This document shows positions 62,976 through 64,000 of a stretch of 64,000 nt of DNA, one piece after another (the stretch's first letter is position 1; each line of letters opens with the position of its first letter). Made by a program: the position numbers and the translations under genes. This stretch comes from SAR324 cluster bacterium (GTDB lineage: Bacteria > SAR324 > NAC60-12): the NCBI GenBank assembly GCA_028281495.1, contig JANQJU010000064.1:575436-639435 (forward strand). Direction: 5' to 3'. Under the pieces are notes generated by a model that saw nothing but the letters and a program-made list of their open reading frames with translations, did not search any database and was not told the DNA's origin.

Positions 62976-63947
62976 TTAGAAGTCACGGAATACGATAAAT
63001 TCAGCAACTTCCGTCAAAAGTGTTTTGATTTGAGAAGAGGGTAAAGGAGCCAAGGCCGATTTTGCCTCATCGACGTATTTTTCGGCAACCTGAAGCGAAT
63101 AAGGAATCGAACCGTGATGCTCCATAAGAGCAATCACTTCATGAACATGGTCTTGCGTGATCTCCGATTCTTTCAGAATAGCACGGACTCGTTGTTGCTC
63201 TTCGACCGGAGCGTGCTTGAGGAGATGTATGAGGGGCAATGTCACTTTACGCTCTTGAAGATCGATGCCAATGGATTTTCCAGTGCGCGCTCTCCCTTTC
63301 ATATAATCTAAGGCATCGTCTACAATTTGGAAAGCGATACCAATGGACATACCGTAGTCATAAAGACGCTGTTTGTCTTCAGCAGAAGCTCCACCCAAAC
63401 TCGCCCCCATCTTAACCGCAGACGCAAACAGACAGGCGGTTTTATTAAAAATGATATCCAAATATTCCTGTTCATCCACGGAATCGTAAGCACGAGCCAA
63501 CTGCAATAATTCGCCTTTTGCCATCAATTTGGTGGTCTGTGCCATGACGTCTAAGACTTCCAGATTGCGCAATTGGGTGAGCATGTGGAACACCATTGAG
63601 AACAAATAGTCTCCTACGACCACGCTCGCCTCGTTGCCCCAGATATTGCGGGCTGCTTGTTGTGAGCGGCGCATGTCAGCATGATCCACCACGTCATCAT
63701 GCAACAATGTGGCCGTATGCAAGTATTCCACGACTTGGGCAGCACGAATCGTATTTTCTCCCGTGTAACCGAACATCTTGGCACTCAGCAAAACAAGAGC
63801 TGGCCGTAATCGCTTACCGCCGGAACGTAAAATATATTCAGCAACATTGGTTAGCAGAGGAATGTCGGTTTGAATATTTTGAATGATGGCTGCTTCTACG
63901 TGGACAAGGTCGTCCGCGACATGCTCTAAAACATGACTGAGATTCAT
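62976..63947 (-). CDS. ispB: Polyprenyl diphosphate synthase (IspB-type)
   Basis: Makes the long isoprenoid tail of ubiquinone or menaquinone by adding isopentenyl units to an allylic diphosphate. 323 residues: GGKRLRPALVLLS, the first DDxxD motif in LLHDDVVDHADMRR, KTACLFASA, and the second motif in QIVDDALDY. Chain-length-controlling residues near the first motif do not allow exact length to be read. First gene of a minus-strand ispB-cyclase-cdd operon. Confidence 0.93.
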   Translation of the reverse strand: MNLSHVLEHVADDLVHVEAAIIQNIQTDIPLLTNVAEYILRSGGKRLRPALVLLSAKMFGYTGENTIRAAQVVEYLHTATLLHDDVVDHADMRRSQQAARNIWGNEASVVVGDYLFSMVFHMLTQLRNLEVLDVMAQTTKLMAKGELLQLARAYDSVDEQEYLDIIFNKTACLFASAVKMGASLGGASAEDKQRLYDYGMSIGIAFQIVDDALDYMKGRARTGKSIGIDLQERKVTLPLIHLLKHAPVEEQQRVRAILKESEITQDHVHEVIALMEHHGSIPYSLQVAEKYVDEAKSALAPLPSSQIKTLLTEVAEFIVFRDF

Positions 63948-64000
63948 AGAAATTATAGAAATAGGAAGGTCGAATTTGTGTGAGAAATGGGGCTAACCCC

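Overview
The window looks like an ordinary chromosomal stretch from a Gram-negative, probably proteobacterial, organism of moderate to low GC. The evidence is an Aat L/F-transferase, a gamma-type PepN, an IlvY-type LysR regulator, KdsD (Kdo pathway) and IspB. The genes do not identify the lineage. A deltaproteobacterial or SAR324-like affiliation is possible, because of the many HAMP-anchored SpoIIE-type phosphatases and class III cyclases, but this is inference only. No rRNA, tRNA, CRISPR array or complete insertion sequence was seen.

Layout. 0-3 kb (minus): a SpoIIE-type phosphatase coupled to a divergent coaD, with what may be the start of another secreted protein at the left edge. 3.4-7.7 kb (plus): transketolase, then thiO-thiS-thiG behind a good sigma70 promoter. 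7.7-12.1 kb: aat (minus), a UbiA-family prenyltransferase, moaE, a secreted single-pass protein, acylphosphatase, a small membrane protein and a VKOR-like protein. 12.2-16.8 kb: gcvT-gcvH-gcvP, the complete T, H and single-chain P set of the glycine cleavage system. 16.8-20.6 kb (minus): ilvY, a second SpoIIE-type phosphatase and a sirtuin. ilvY is divergent from a PLP aminotransferase at 20.9 kb.

22-46 kb is the accessory part. It holds two tandem SGNH-TPR paralogues and a minus-strand group (Gfo/Idh oxidoreductase, glycosyltransferase-cytidylyltransferase fusion, type I-beta DAHP synthase, shikimate dehydrogenase). A NodU/CmcH-type carbamoyltransferase follows, then an intergenic block of 21-bp and 60-bp repeats, a glyoxalase-family gene and a solitary tyrosine recombinase. 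Upstream of the recombinase on the minus strand is a tightly packed run of seven genes: degenerate HATPase, HD phosphohydrolase, secreted pentapeptide protein, PTPS-related multi-pass membrane protein, GT2, secreted beta-rich protein and radical SAM. A membrane protein, engB and a GT2-methyltransferase fusion close the region. The set suggests synthesis and decoration of an envelope glycan or lipid.

46-64 kb mixes signalling and housekeeping: a response regulator with an acidic insert and an 807-residue orphan partner, a DUF3179 protein, an SRPBCC protein, an adenylate cyclase, a voltage-gated K+ channel with a zinc-ribbon tail, kdsD, a HEAT-repeat protein, pepN, and an ispB-cyclase-cdd minus-strand operon. 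Three signalling proteins carry related acidic Phe-Gly-Glu segments.

The best candidates for something undescribed are the 34-43 kb cluster, the response regulator/orphan pair, the shared acidic segments, the aroE leader repeats and the repeat and motif field beside the recombinase. Several convergent gene pairs overlap or nearly touch, leaving no room for intrinsic terminators.
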